In this document: positions 21,199-32,619 of the stretch, piece by piece
How the letters are laid out: every line of letters begins with the position of its first letter
Numbering within the stretch: position 1 is the stretch's first letter
Source of the DNA: Chionoecetes opilio
Taxonomy: Eukaryota > Arthropoda > Malacostraca > Decapoda > Majidae
NCBI GenBank assembly: GCA_016584305.1
Contig: JACEEZ010001094.1
Location: forward strand, 227,683 to 291,682
Direction: 5' to 3'
DNA length: 64,000 nucleotides
Translations under genes and position numbers: made by a program
The notes under the pieces: model-generated
What the model was told of the DNA's origin: nothing
Seen by the model: only the letters and a program-made list of their open reading frames with translations
Databases searched by the model: none

Positions 21199-24100
21199 TA
21201 TAGTCGACCTTCGATTTAACGGACTAAAAGAGGGGAGAAGTGGTCCGTTAAAGCCGATTGTCCGTTAGTGCGAGGGTATTTTCCCAAGGGTGGCGCGCTA
21301 GCCACTACACCACAGAGGTGACTATTCATATGATTATGAATAAGCATTTATAGGTATTAACCCGGGAACTGCGGGAGCAAAGTTTTTTTTAGTGCCACCA
21401 GTGCGGGGATGTGAGTAAAACAGTGACCATTACAGAATTGGATGAAAATCACATCAACGTCAAGGTAGTAAAAATCCGCATCCAGCAATATATCTATTTT
21501 TAACCCAAACGTATGGGGTTGTGTTGTGGTTGTGGTCGGGAGTTGAAATATGTGGCGCGAATGGCACCAAACTGCTGGCGAGAGACTGCTGAGGTGGGGT
21601 CAGGGATGCCACTCCTTGGGATTTTTCTCAAGATTTTGAGGGGATTGTTCAAGTATTTCTCCAGTAGTTTATCTCAAGGTAAGCATAGGTACCGGTGTAC
21701 CGTACTTTGAGATATACTTGAATAATCCCTCCAAAAGTCCCAAGATAGACAAAAAATATCCCAACGCCAGGACCTAAATCCCAAGATCTTGGGAAAAAAT
21801 GCAAGGAGTGGTATATCTCTGTGTACAGCATAGTTAGGCAGATGGTGGTGTGTGTTATCGAGGGCTGACATCAAGGCGTATATGTGACACAGTTTGTAGA
21901 CTTCTACGAATGTTGGCGCAGTTTTTGTATGCAATTGAAAATTGCGCTTCTGAAAGGCTTGCCGCAGTCGCTCAGCAGAGCCTTCCGGAAGGCTTGCCAC
22001 AGCCCACGGGTTAAGAAACAGATTGATATGTATAACTGGTCAACGCCAGGGCACCAGGGCTCGTGTGAGGGCCCGTCGGTGGGTGGTGTTTTGGTAGTGT
22101 GAGTCTCACCATGGATGCCTCGAAGCGTGCTGGTCTCATTCTCAGGTCACTGTTTGTCATCTGAACGCCTTCTTTCCTCCTTATCATTCATCCATTTCAG
22201 CAGGGCAGTCAAATTCGTGGTCTGGGAGGCTGGCTGTTGGGCTGCTGCTGGTGATGAAGGGTGAGAAAGGGTGGTATGGGTGAGAGTGGCGGCGTGGGTT
22301 GAGGGTGGTATGCCGCCCCTGACGTCATAACCAACCAATACGCAAGCCCTCGCTAGGTCTGGCCAAGTCTGGCTGCAGCCGTGGTAACCAGAGTGATAGA
22401 CATGGTTGGGGCTTGATAGACATGCTTGTGCAGATATACAAGGTGTGATAGCAGTAAAACTTGGTGGCTTGATGCGCTATAACCGAGGTTTGAGGTACAT
22501 TTCATGGGAGGCGGTGGCCGAGTGGTCAGCGTCTGGGAGTGGCAAGCTCGGTGTACCGGGTTTGAATCCCGCCGGGTGCCACAATCTTTCACCAATCGTC
22601 GAGTGGCCTAAGAATACCCACCTGCAGCCCATTAACTCTACCTTCGGCGGCGAGTGCATCAGAAGACCCAGGAGCATGATCCTGTTATCACAGGCACCAC
22701 TATAAAAATCCTGCCTGCACCACCAAGGGAAAAAGCCAACCATTACAGCCCTCAAGTGAACCTCCAGGGCCTACAATCTGAGCCTTGGAGGTCATTACCT
22801 ACAGGCACTATAAACTGAAATGTAAAAAAAAAAAATATAATAAAATAAAATAGAATTGTAGGTATGCTTCATAGCCATAAAACGCTATAGCCGAATGCGT
22901 GATAGCCGAGGGTTGAGTGTAGGTAAATAACATACAAAATGTTAAATTTTCAAATTTTGTGGGTAAATAATACAGTATATATCACCTAGAAACAAAAGAC
23001 CCTAGTTGGGACACAAAACTAATCCCAAAACAATACTTACAATCATGTGAATGAACAAAATTGGAGTAGAGTGTGAGACTGAGTGTAAGAAAAGTGGTGA
23101 CACAATCCGTCAGAAAATGCACCTACAGTGCTTAATAATTAAGACTAGCAGAAATGTATTAAAAGGATACTGCTAAGTAAAATAAAATAAATTAATAATA
23201 AATTACCATGTCACAATGATTGTATCCATGCCAATGTGATGGAATAGCACAAGAAGCAGGGGAGGGGAGCCACACACCATTGCTGGGCCACCCATCTTCC
23301 AGAGTGTGTGGCATTGCCCGACCGGTTCCCCCGTCCCTATGCCTAGATAGTGTTCCCTCCAACACATGCACATGTGTAGCCTGTAGCTGCTGACTTGGAT
23401 GCCGTGGTGTCCTACGGTTAGGAGGAAAGAAGACAAGGAAAGATGTAAGAAAGAATAAGGGAAATGGAAGAAAATAGAATATTAATGGTGATATGAAGAT
23501 AATAAAAGATCTGAGAATATATAAATATATGAGTACAGCACTAATAACAAGTGCCACCCAAGCTTAGGGGGCCATACATCAATGGTGACCCCCTACTTGT
23601 AAAGTGGGGGGCCATGGCCTCACCACCTCCCCCTGTCCCTACGCCGATGCAACGAATGAGGGAAATGGGAGAAAGTTGAATGATTATGGAGATATGAAGT
23701 TGATTGAGGGATTAAAGAAAAGATAGATATAATACGGCGACCATAACAAATATCACAAAAAGTGGGGAGGTCATATACCATTGCTGACTCCCCACTTTGA
23801 AAAGTAGGGCGGTCAGCAATGGTATATGGCTCCCTATTTTTATCAAAAAGTGGGGGGCCATATACAATTGTTGGCCCCTCACTATTCAAAGTCGGGGCCC
23901 TGTTCCTATGCCCATGGCAATAAGTGTTTCCTCATCAACAGGTAAAGAAAACACAACAAGTGCAACAAGGGAAACAAACTCCACAAAGCGTGTGCTACTG
24001 AACCATAGACACCAAGTGACAAGTTTCATGACAAGCATTTTCATCTGGTAAACTTTAGTAGCAAGTTTTGGAGATCTGTCAGGGAATGACAGCAATCTGT

Positions 24101-25001
24101 GTATCAGTTTCTTGTCTTCAAACTGAAGTACACAAACTTCACCTGTGAGCAGTGGACCCGAGACCTGTGGAGACGAGAGTGCTTGACAGTCCTGCTTTTC
24201 AGTCAGAATGATGAGTCCACGTGAGAACATCTTGTGTGTTGGTTTGTGTTGCCTGGACATCATAAGTCAGGTCCCTCACTTCCCCAAGGAGGACACCGAT
24301 CAGAGGTACAGCATGCCATCACTGCCTCTTCTCAAACACGCCACAACTTATTAGCAACACTGGCACATTATCACCACTTTATTTTTCACATTTCCCAAAG
24401 AAACATTTGAGTTCTGTGATTTGTTTGAACTCATCTTATTCTTGTTTCCTTTTCAGCTTGCCATTCACTCATGATGTTACTGTTATGAGGTTTTTTTACA
24501 CCAAATTTGAAATACGTCCTTATATTAATCCTCTTGTTTTCAATTTTGCAGGGGAACCATTATTACAGCCACCCACTGAGATCCAATATTACTAACAAGA
24601 AATGCACATAAGCAGATAGATGTAGCAGACTTAGAGGAGCTTCATATTAAGTATACATGTTTAGATGTTTTTTAAGATACATGTGTAGGTACCTATACAT
24701 AATGATAATCTTATATTCTTCCCCTTTGTCCCATGAGTTGTGTCAGACTCCTCCGTGTGCACTCCTAGCATGAATTTGTGCTACATTTAGTAATGCTTGT
24801 GACATACCTTTAACTGTAACTGTACATCAAAACATCTGCACTTTATCAATTGCATATCAAAGCATCTGCCCACAAAATATCATTGCTCAAATCTCTCTGG
24901 TTATGGAGTTAGTGTGGTTTGAAACTTCCCACCTGGTGACAAATTGCAATAACACAACATCCGGACAGTACATAGCTAACCTTATTGTTTCAATGAATTG
25001 T

Positions 25002-25096
<95 letters not shown>

Positions 25097-26861
25097 TGAT
25101 GGACCGAATATTCGCATTCGCAATTGCGAATATTCGCATGTTTTTTCAATATTCGCATTCTCATTCACACTCCCACTTGTAGTTGTTTGCGAATATGCGA
25201 ATATTTTGCCCAAATCAATAAACTTACAAAAATAAGAAAAAACAAAACAAGCGAACATAACATTACACAAACAAACATATAAATAAATTAATAGTTTAGC
25301 CGAGGGTTAGTTAAAATAATGGGGTGAGGCGTAGTGGTAGCCAAGGCCATAGTCCCTCGACACTACCTCCATCCTCTACCCTTCAACAGAGTGGCAGCCG
25401 CTACTCTCAAGGTCACTGTTACAGAACTCAACTCATTGTCTCGTGCGTCATACTGCAGTAAGCATATACAGGGAGGTCCCGAAGATACGAGCAGTTACGT
25501 TCCACCTGGCATACTCGTAAAGCGAAATCTTGTATAGCGAAACACATAACTAATGGTAAAATATAGGTTTGGTTCCAGGACCCCATCAATTATAAAAAAA
25601 AAAAAAAAAATAAGACATGTTTTTCAAGTTAAAATAAACTATAGCAAACACAACAAACACACAGCATCTATATTACCCACACTGTACTACCTATTCTGTA
25701 GAAAAAGCATTCTGAAAGAGAAAATAGCACACAAAATAACATAACTGCACATTAATTAAACATAAAACATGCATAACAAGCAAAAAAGACGTTGTAATGT
25801 AGGGGACGCCGCGTGATACAAGAGAAGGTAGTGTAGCGGTCCCAAGGTTGGGGTCGCACACCTGGCTAATTACCCCTAAAGGTCAGGCCGCGCCATATGC
25901 TTAATTACCCTTCAGGTCACGCCTTGCTAGGAATGACCTGACTGCGGTCCCAAGGTTGGGGCGGCACACCTGCTAATTACCCCTAAATGTCAGTCCGCGC
26001 CATATGCTTAATTAAACTTCAGGTATCGGCTTGCTAGGGGTGACCTCACTGGGGTCAACCAAATCCCCCTTTGTCCAGCCCGGGAGTGGTAGGGTGCGCA
26101 TTTTGAACTTGATAATTTTACTCACCCCAGTTTGAATGTCGTATCATTGGATTTTCGATCTCGTATATTGAAAATAGACCCTAATTTACACATCTCGTAT
26201 CATCGGATTCTCGTATACCGAATGCTCGTATAACGGGACCTCCCTGTACGCGCTCATCGCTGTCACCCACAAGCACAATCAACTTTCTATGAAAGATAAC
26301 AGTATTGCAGCAGTATTACTGCGTAATGGTGTCCAGTCACACCAGTGTGGTTTGGGATTATTTCAAGATTATCTCTAGTGACATTGCAGAGTGTAAACTT
26401 TGCAATAATAATTATTCTCGAAAGAGAAGAACGACATCTGGGTTCAGAAACCATCTCAGCAGCAAGCACTCGGAAGAATTTAAGGCCATGAGCAAGCAAG
26501 AGGAAGAAAAGAGAGTAAAAAAAGGAAAGGATCTCCAACACCAGCTTTAAGAATGAAGCAGGTGACTCAAAACATTTGTGGAAAAGGTAAAGTTGTGGGA
26601 CGTTAACAATGCAAACAACACAAAGAAAGGACAGTAAAATTGCAGAAATGCTAGTAATGGATGACCTTCCATCTGAACTCTTGCAATACATACACAAGAT
26701 TTCACTTACCTGTATAATATCACAAATACTGTATTACTTGAAATATTATGTAATATTCCCAATTCATATTTGCATTTGCGAATATTATAACCAAATATTC
26801 GCATTCACATTTGCGAATACGGAAAATAGACATTCGGTCCATCACTAATGGACCATTAATA

Positions 26862-26947
<86 letters not shown>

Positions 26948-29900
26948 CCATTTTCTGTCTCCTCTTACTCTCTCTATTCTCATTTTCAAACCAAAGCTGG
27001 CTGTTGTGTACATATATGTAACGACATCACTTTTCAGAATTTTCTACCATCTTGGTTGGACTTCAATGTCACTCTCTTACTAAATGTATCTGTGCTGTAT
27101 AACTCTCACCTAGTTTCTCAGGCTGTAAAGTTCTTTGACTATTCAACTTAAAAAATGGAGCACATCCTAACTCATTTTCCTTTTGCCGAAGTCTCCATTC
27201 TTGGGGATTTCTTCTTCTTTCACTGACCAACCTGGTGAACAAACCTACAACTTTGCCATCCTCCAAGACCTAGAGCAGCTGGTGCAGCACCCTGCCCATA
27301 TACCCGACTGCCTTGGAGACGCCCAACATTCTTGACCTTTTCCTAACCTCTAACCCTTCAGCTTATTCTGCTGAACTATTCTCTCCGTTGGCTCCTTCAA
27401 TCACAATCTTATTTCCTTAACCTGTCCTATCGCTCTGGTGCCGCCTCAGGACACACCTAAGCGGAGGTGCTTCTGGCATTATGTCTTTGTTAAATAGGAG
27501 GACCTAAGGCAGTACTACTCTGATTTTCCCTGGAATAATTATTGGTTCCATGTCAGAGACCCATCTCTTTGTGCAGAGCCGAGGTTGAGGTCCCCCCTTT
27601 TGTTTGCAAAAGGTACTAGTCACAAAAGGGTGCTAGCTGTCAGACGCGCATGGACAGTTTGCTGAACTACAGCCAGCACTCTCTCTCTGAGCCACTTTAT
27701 GCCTTGATGTCCTCGGCATGGTGGTGGAGGAGGTAGAGAGCGTGAGGTAGATAAATCCTGCGCTGAATAAATGGTAAATGGTCCAGAGGGAGCAGGAATG
27801 GTGGAAGGCTGAGACGAGCAGCGACACCCGGCTTCTCCCTCTACTCCCTCACTACTGAGGCCTTGAGACGATCCTCTGTCTCACAGAGAGGGACTGAGAG
27901 GTGCCAGTTTGCCTATGTCAGTGAATATCATAAAAAAAATGTATACGGATTTTTTTCGCGGGGGAGGGGGGGGGAGAAAATCAGCCATAACTCTTTCATC
28001 TTTGCTGCTTTCTTTATGATACTTTGTCACAAGCTTGCTCAAGTGTTCAACTACGCATGATAATTTTTTCGAATATTTTGATTTTTTTTTTAAATATTCG
28101 TGTGACCCTCCCTTTAAACCGGGCGCCTTTAAATCTTTCTCCTGAAAAATTTGCTTTTTTTCAGTTTTTCGATAATAACTTCGCCACTATTGTACCAAAT
28201 TTAATAAACAATATATCATTGGAAAGAGGAATGAAGATGTGATTTTCTCATCTTTATTTTTTTTTCAATTTGGGTAAATATTTGCAAATAATAGCAAATA
28301 CACACAACCCTCGTTTTCCCGGATCTCCATTTCCCGGATATCGGATTTGCCGGACAAAATCCGAGGTCCGGGGATATGTCAGAGTCCCGTACAAATGCCT
28401 GGTCCAGTCCGTAAATCGACAAAGTTGTCCGGAGGTCCGAGCATCTCCTGTCACCCCTGGTCAGTGTCCGCGTCTCCCGCCAGGTGGCAGCATGCTCAGC
28501 GGTCGTATTGTTTACATTTGGGCACAAAACACTCACAGTTCACCTGCACCGCCTCTGCCAGTCCCCTGACCCCCACTGCCCCTGGTGCAGGAACGTCTCT
28601 GAGACTATTGAACACTTTCTGCTGCAGTGTCCGCGCTTCCACTCCCACCATGTAGTGCTACGCTCTCAACTCCTCACCCTGAACGTTGCCACCTTTGACC
28701 TGCCCACCCTGCTGGGGGGGGCTGGCCTCCTGCCATGTGGCAGCATGCACAGCGGTCGTATTGTTTACATTTGGGCACACGACACTCACGGTTCACCTGC
28801 ACCACCTCCGTCAGTCCCCTGACCCCCACTGCCCCTGGTGCAGGAACGTCTCTGAGACTATTGAACACTTTCTGCTGCAGTGTCCACGCTTCCACTCCCA
28901 CCGTGTAATGCCACATTCTCAACTCCTCACCCTGAATGTTGCCACTGCTTGCGGGGGCTGGCGTCCACCCCTCCCGGCAACACGCTGTCATCCGCCTCAC
29001 CTGTGCCTTCCTGAGGAAGACAGGTCAACTACAGCGCCTGTGATAGCATCATACGACATCACCAGGGCTCATAGTGTTCTCCAAGGGATCCTCGCAGCCC
29101 TAAAAACAACAACAAAGTGACGTAAAAGTCCGCGGCGGGGTAGTGATATTGGCGGTTGCCGGACAGTAAATACTAGAGTAGGATAAACGTCCGGGGGTGG
29201 GTAATGGCCTCGGACTGTTGCGATTCCCGGACGTTTGCTGTCCCCAGACCAGTGCTCCCCCCTATTAGTCCGGGAAAACAAGGGTTGTGTACATTTACGA
29301 GATCCAAAAATAAAAATATTCTTAACATTTAAGAATTAAATTGTGTTTCACTGTAGTGTGTATGTTGTGTTGCACTTGAGTTGGGAAATGAACAGAGGCT
29401 GGTCCTTTCTTCATTTATTTAAACAGTAAAGATATAATTGTCTTTCACGCACACTCACTTTCACTCGTACTCGCTTTGCTCTCTCTTGCCTTGTCACAGA
29501 GGTTACCTCTTAATGGCGTGTATAGTCTGCCCTTAGAAATGAAAGGAGATCTTTCCTGAAGCTCTGAATGTGACGTCACTAAAACGTCATTCTCTATCTC
29601 TACCAATGGTAAGGCGCTTCCGGTGAACATTACTATGCTTTTGTTCCTACTCTGACCCATCAGGTTAAAGCTCTAACTAGCCGACTGTGTACTTTCCCTA
29701 TCGGAAATCCATCTCATGTTTTGAGTTTGGTTATGATTTACGAGTTTTCTGGTTCCATTTAGCGATGCAAGAATTATATTTTCTCTCTCGCCTATCCATA
29801 TACCTTCTAGGCTTAATCCAGGCTAGGCCTATTACACCTAAAAGATGAATAAGTTTAGATATTTTGTAATACATATTTGGTCATTTTTTCATCAGTGCAA

Positions 29901-32369
29901 GTAATTGGATAAGAACGTTATTTGAGTTAAATTTCTTTAAATATTTTTTTTCTTCTTCAGTTATGTATGAGTTATGGTTCTGAAAATGAGCTAAGATTAT
30001 TTCAGCATTAGCATACTTTTGACATAAAAAAAATCTTGACAATCTACCGATAATTAAGAAATGGTGTGACGCTCCCCTTAATATTTGTATTTTAATTTTA
30101 CAATTTCATGTTTTAGTACGTTTCTTGCATTCTTGAAAAGGAAATTGGTCTTTTATGTGCTACATTATCTGATACACGCTGAGAAACTGTACATTTCACT
30201 TCTATACTGTATGCAGTACCACCCTCGATCACCCTGTGGAAGGTGATTTGTGGCTTTTGGATAAGTCAGGTTTAAAGTAGAGCCATTGATAACCTTGGCA
30301 AGTAAAAATAAGACATAAAATTTTATATGTTTCTCATTTACACATTTCTTAATAGTCCGAGACAGTTCTTCCATACAGTGTGAACATAATTACCTTGCAG
30401 AATTATCCTTGGAATCAGCTTTGTGCCTGCCATATTCACAGCTCTATGGATGAAGACCTATGCATGATGTTTCCTTAGTATGACTATTTGTGAACTTATT
30501 CTTAAGCTCTTAATACAAAAATTAAATAATGAATAATTGCTGAACCACACTCAGTACTTGTCCCAGAATTTCCCATGTAAAATATTTTGGGAAACTTTTT
30601 TTTTCTTTTAATAAGCATGTTAGATATTTTCTGCTTAATGGCATACATTTGTTAGATGCCTGGAGCAGCGGTGGCAGCGTGGTGGTAATGCTGCTAACAA
30701 TAGCACGGTGCTGGGGCTGCTAGGGGCTAAAGCAGCATTTTTAGGCACCATCGCTGACTCCCACGAAAAGAGGTACAGTACTGCCGCTTCAGAGACACCA
30801 AACTGTGTCACTCAAGGTCTCCCAGTTAAATCAATGCTTCTTAAATGACTGAACATCCGAATGATATTGATACCATTAAGTAATGCCAACTTCTGACTAG
30901 CTTGAACCTTTGTTTGTGAATTGTGTCTTTTAACCGTCATGCATATTGATTGTTAATTTTGTATTTTTTTGTTAATATATATTTACTTTGGTTGTGTTAA
31001 TTTCCACGTTATGAATTTGAATATTTCCCCTGATGCCCTGGTGGGCGAGGCTTGTGTCCCTTAGCAGTGTTCAAAGTGATGCTTCTCTCCCTTGCCAAGT
31101 GTCCTTAATACTGAACTCTATATACATAATTGTGATGATTATCCTGCATTTTGCCTGGTCTTCTGATTGCCTCCGCATGGTGTTCCCATATTCTTCATCC
31201 TGATACTTTTTCAAGTCACTGCTGAAATGCCCCGTCCTGTACAGTGCTCTGAGTACAGTGGCTTTACAGTGTGATGAATGCTTTGCTTCGCAGGCTTGCT
31301 TTTGTACAACTCATTGTTTCCACTGAGGGTCACTCACTTAAACTCTCCAGATTCCTCCTTGAAGACTTTGCCAAGTATGGCGTGAACACAGAACAAGCTG
31401 TGGTGTGTGAGGGCTGTGAGTGTCCCTCCTCCTGCGTCATCCTGAGCCGCGCCAACGCCTCCCGCACCATCATCCACTCTAACAAAAACCTTCCAGAATT
31501 AACTGTGGAAGATTTTACTCGAGTTGATCTCACCCCATACCAGTGGATCCACTTTGAGGTTAGGTCCCATCAGTAAAATTCTCTGCCAATGTAATTGTAT
31601 TGCTTGCCTGTCCTGTTGACCATGAATATCTTGAAATATTTAGTTTTACACTATTCATCTTCAATATCTATTCATTCACTTTTTATGTGTGTTTTTACTT
31701 CTGTTGCTGATTTGTACAGGGCCGAAATGTAGCCAATGTGGCCCAGATGATTGCACTGGTAAGGGAACACAACAAGGGCCTTACCCAGGGCGAATTCATC
31801 ACTACCTCTGTAGAGATTGAGAAGGCCAAGCCAGAACTGGAGGCTCTGATCCCCTTGGCTGACGTGGTGTTTGTCTCCAAAGACTATGCTGCCTTCAAGG
31901 GTTATTCCAGCATGACAGAAACCCTGGATCGGGTGCGGGCTGTGGCTCACCCTGGGTAAGTCTGCTAAGGCTAAGGGACTAGGACAAGTGTGCCTTGATG
32001 TGTTATTTGAGTGAGTGCCTCACTGTTCCTCATCCTGCAGCTAACTTTGTTGTCCTGACATGTCTTGTTAGGGCAGTGGTGGTGTGCCCCTGGGGAGAGG
32101 AGGGGGCCAGTGCTTGCCGGGGACGCGAAGTGGCGGTTCACAGCTCTGCCTTTCCCCCAACCTGTGTGGTGGACACACTCGGGGCTGGTGACACCTTCAA
32201 TGCTGCCACCATCTTTGCCTTGGCCCATGGCAGCGCCCTGGTGGACAGCATCAGGTTTGGGTGCCGTGTAGCTGGTGCTAAGGTGGGAGTGGTAGGCTGG
32301 GAGCCACTGCGGGGCCTCTTGAAGGCAGGTGCACTACTGCTCAAGGATGAGGCTGCCACGGCCACCTGA
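20383..32369 (+). CDS. KHK: Ketohexokinase (fructokinase), PfkB family, two alternative first exons
   Basis: Phosphorylates D-fructose to fructose 1-phosphate with ATP in the cytosol. Coding exons: 1a 20383-20510 or 1b 24208-24305, then 30656-30772, 31351-31558, 31720-31955, 32072-32369. All joins keep frame: 328 residues with 1a, 318 with 1b; human KHK is 298 from memory. Visible landmarks: CVGLCCLDIIS (sugar-site Asp), QRWQRGGNAANN (sugar-binding Gly-Asn...Asn), FLLEDFAKYGV, WIHFEGRN, DVVFVSKD, and the PfkB signature DTLGAGDTFNA with the catalytic Asp. All key residues I can place are present, so the gene looks functional. It is convergent with the minus-strand Maelstrom gene. Introns hold several transposons. 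Confidence 0.93.
20511..21600. other. KHK intron 1a, first part
   Basis: No exon. A (TA)n tract lies at 21163-21202 and next to it AGTCGACCTTCGATTTAACG, which looks like the end of a Tc1/mariner-like element; its partner end was not found. Confidence 0.5.
21608..21815. mobile_element. Short foldback element
   Basis: CACTCCTTGGGATTTTTCTC and GGGGATTGTTCAAGTAT on the left recur inverted on the right (ACTTGAATAATCCCTCC, TCTTGGGAAAAAATGCAAGG, AGTGG). About 205 bp, non-coding, in the KHK 5' intron. Confidence 0.55.
22320..22919 (-). mobile_element. Pogo/Tigger-like element copy interrupted by a SINE
   Basis: Reverse-complement relative of 62330-63187: shared words include GTGCAGATATACAAGG, TCTGGCCAAG and GATAGCCGAGGGTTGAGTGT, the last being the terminal repeat beside TA at 22920-22921. 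The SINE at 22506-22850 splits it. The far end is decayed. Confidence 0.65.
22506..22850 (+). mobile_element. tRNA-derived SINE
   Basis: Starts with a tRNA-like head holding a pol III A box TGGCCGAGTGG (22515-22525) and B box GGTTTGAATCC (22559-22569, one change), then a unique body and an A-rich tail. Imperfect flanking words TTTCAT/CTTCAT may be a target duplication. The 3' body recurs at 14986-15092 plus 15555-15600. Confidence 0.8.
23200..23910. repeat. Cluster of inverted CCATTGCTG-type motifs with a 32-bp hairpin
   Basis: Several ~30-bp blocks resembling GGGGGCCATATACAATTG or its complement lie at 23262, 23565, 23600, 23765, 23811 and 23850. The pair 23765-23797 / 23802-23834 forms an almost perfect stem (CATATACCATTGCTGAC against GTCAGCAATGGTATATG) with a GAAA-type loop. 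Non-coding; lies in the KHK intron 5' of exon 1b. Confidence 0.7.
24203..24305 (+). CDS. KHK: KHK alternative first coding exon 1b
   Basis: Good acceptor CCTGCTTTTCAG ends at 24202; ATG at 24208 (second ATG at 24211). Encodes MMSPRENILCVGLCCLDIIS and QVPHFPKEDTDQ, ending AG|GTACAG in phase 2, the same phase as exon 1a. It is closer than 1a to the human N-terminus in length and residues. Splicing 1a to 1b would give a stop (TGA) within eight codons. Confidence 0.85.
24306..25004. other. KHK intron, no feature
   Basis: Unique-looking AT-rich intron. No exon, repeat or transposon end seen. Confidence 0.5.
25005..25092. repeat. (TA)n microsatellite
   Basis: About 44 TA units directly abutting the left end of the hAT-like element. 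A similar array at 26863-26942 follows its right end. Confidence 0.97.
25093..26848 (+). mobile_element. hAT-like transposon relic with BED zinc finger
   Basis: Inverted ends TTAGTGATGGACCGAATATT (left) and its complement ending CCATCACTAA (right), rich in ATTCGCA words. At 26305-26550 a frame encodes SVVWDYFKI, ECKLCNNN and FRNHLSSKHSEEF, a BED-type zinc finger (C-x2-C...H-x4-H) as found at hAT transposase N-termini. The frame stops after 81 codons; the catalytic domain is absent. A second element (25469-26246) is inserted inside. No target duplication found; both flanks are (TA)n. Confidence 0.8.
25469..26246. mobile_element. TA-flanked DNA element nested in the hAT relic
   Basis: Inverted ends CAGGGAGGTCCCG with adjoining TACGAG words, flanked by TA (25467-25468, 26247-26248). 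778 bp, non-coding. Contains two copies of a ~115-bp block (GGTCCCAAGGTTGGGG...GGTCAGGCCGCGCCATATGC) at about 25836 and 25946. Confidence 0.75.
26863..26942. repeat. (TA)n microsatellite
   Basis: About 38 TA units just right of the hAT-like relic. Confidence 0.97.
27070..27590 (+). mobile_element. LINE endonuclease-domain fragment
   Basis: Frameshifted plus-strand pieces FTDQPGEQTYNFAILQDLEQ, LVQHPAHIPDCLGD and LDLFLTSNPSAYSAELFSPL fit the endonuclease domain of a non-LTR ORF2. Many breaks; no intact ORF. Confidence 0.7.
27950..28090. repeat. Dispersed repeat block, inverted copy at 53996-54100
   Basis: TTTGTCACAAGCTTGCTCAA and CAACTACGCATGATAATTTT recur inverted at 53996-54100, directly beside the second TIR element of the pair 28301/52864. 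Probably part of an unclassified transposon. Confidence 0.55.
28301..29289 (+). mobile_element. TA-flanked TIR element carrying a duplicated LINE fragment (copy 1)
   Basis: Inverted ends ACAACCCTCGTTTTCCCGGA and TCCGGGAAAACAAGGGTTGT with TA outside. Inside, two ~250-bp tandem copies (from about 28487 and 28739) encode PHCPWCRNVSETIEHFLLQC, a LINE ORF2 C-terminal zinc-knuckle region. Related to 52864-53991, which has a single, longer LINE fragment. Confidence 0.75.
29290..30655. other. KHK intron before exon 2
   Basis: AT-rich intron without recognisable exon, repeat array or transposon end. Confidence 0.5.
30656..30772 (+). CDS. KHK: KHK exon 2 (shared)
   Basis: Acceptor CATTTGTTAG, donor AAGAG|GTACAG, phase 2 both sides. 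Encodes CLEQRWQRGGNAANNSTVLG then LLGAKAAFLGTIADSHEK, nearly ungapped against human KHK. Confidence 0.92.
31351..31558 (+). CDS. KHK: KHK exon 3
   Basis: Acceptor TTAAACTCTCCAG gives an ungapped match to human KHK (FLLEDFAKYGV). A second in-frame acceptor at 31292-31293 (CTTCGCAG) would add 19 residues starting LAFVQLIVSTEG. Ends HFE|GTTAGG in phase 0. Confidence 0.85.
31720..31955 (+). CDS. KHK: KHK exon 4
   Basis: Acceptor GATTTGTACAG, donor CCTGG|GTAAGT. Encodes GRNVANVAQMIALV, SVEIEKAKPELEALI and ADVVFVSKDYAAFKGY. Phase 0 in, phase 2 out. Confidence 0.93.
32072..32369 (+). CDS. KHK: KHK terminal exon
   Basis: Acceptor TGTCTTGTTAG. Encodes VVVCPWGEEGAS, AFPPTCVVDTLGAGDTFNAA and IRFGCRVAGAKVGVVGW, then a short Leu/Ala tail; stop TGA 32367-32369. 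Confidence 0.95.
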
Positions 32370-32619
32370 TACAGGGTGACATTAGGAGGTGGGACGTTAG
32401 CTGCAGGGGGTGTGGAGGGTGGGTTGTGGGCAACATGGGTTTACCTGCTGCTTCTGCTGTTGCTGTGGCAAGTACTTTCTGGGGACAGTCCCTGCTGGGA
32501 TCCTGAGGCAGCTTCAGGATGAGGTCCTGCCCTACAGGAAACATACCTACACGGTTGCTCTGTGGCAGCATGGGATGGTTACATGTCAGGTTGTTATTGT
32601 CCAGAGAGAGAGAGAGGGG

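Noticed and set aside
26305..26550. Host BED zinc-finger gene
   Set aside because: It lies between hAT-like inverted ends, has no further exons with family homology, and stops after one finger; best read as a transposase relic.
31294..31350. Upstream acceptor as the main start of KHK exon 3
   Set aside because: It would insert 19 residues absent from known KHK sequences; the 31351 acceptor gives an ungapped match. Kept only as a possible variant.
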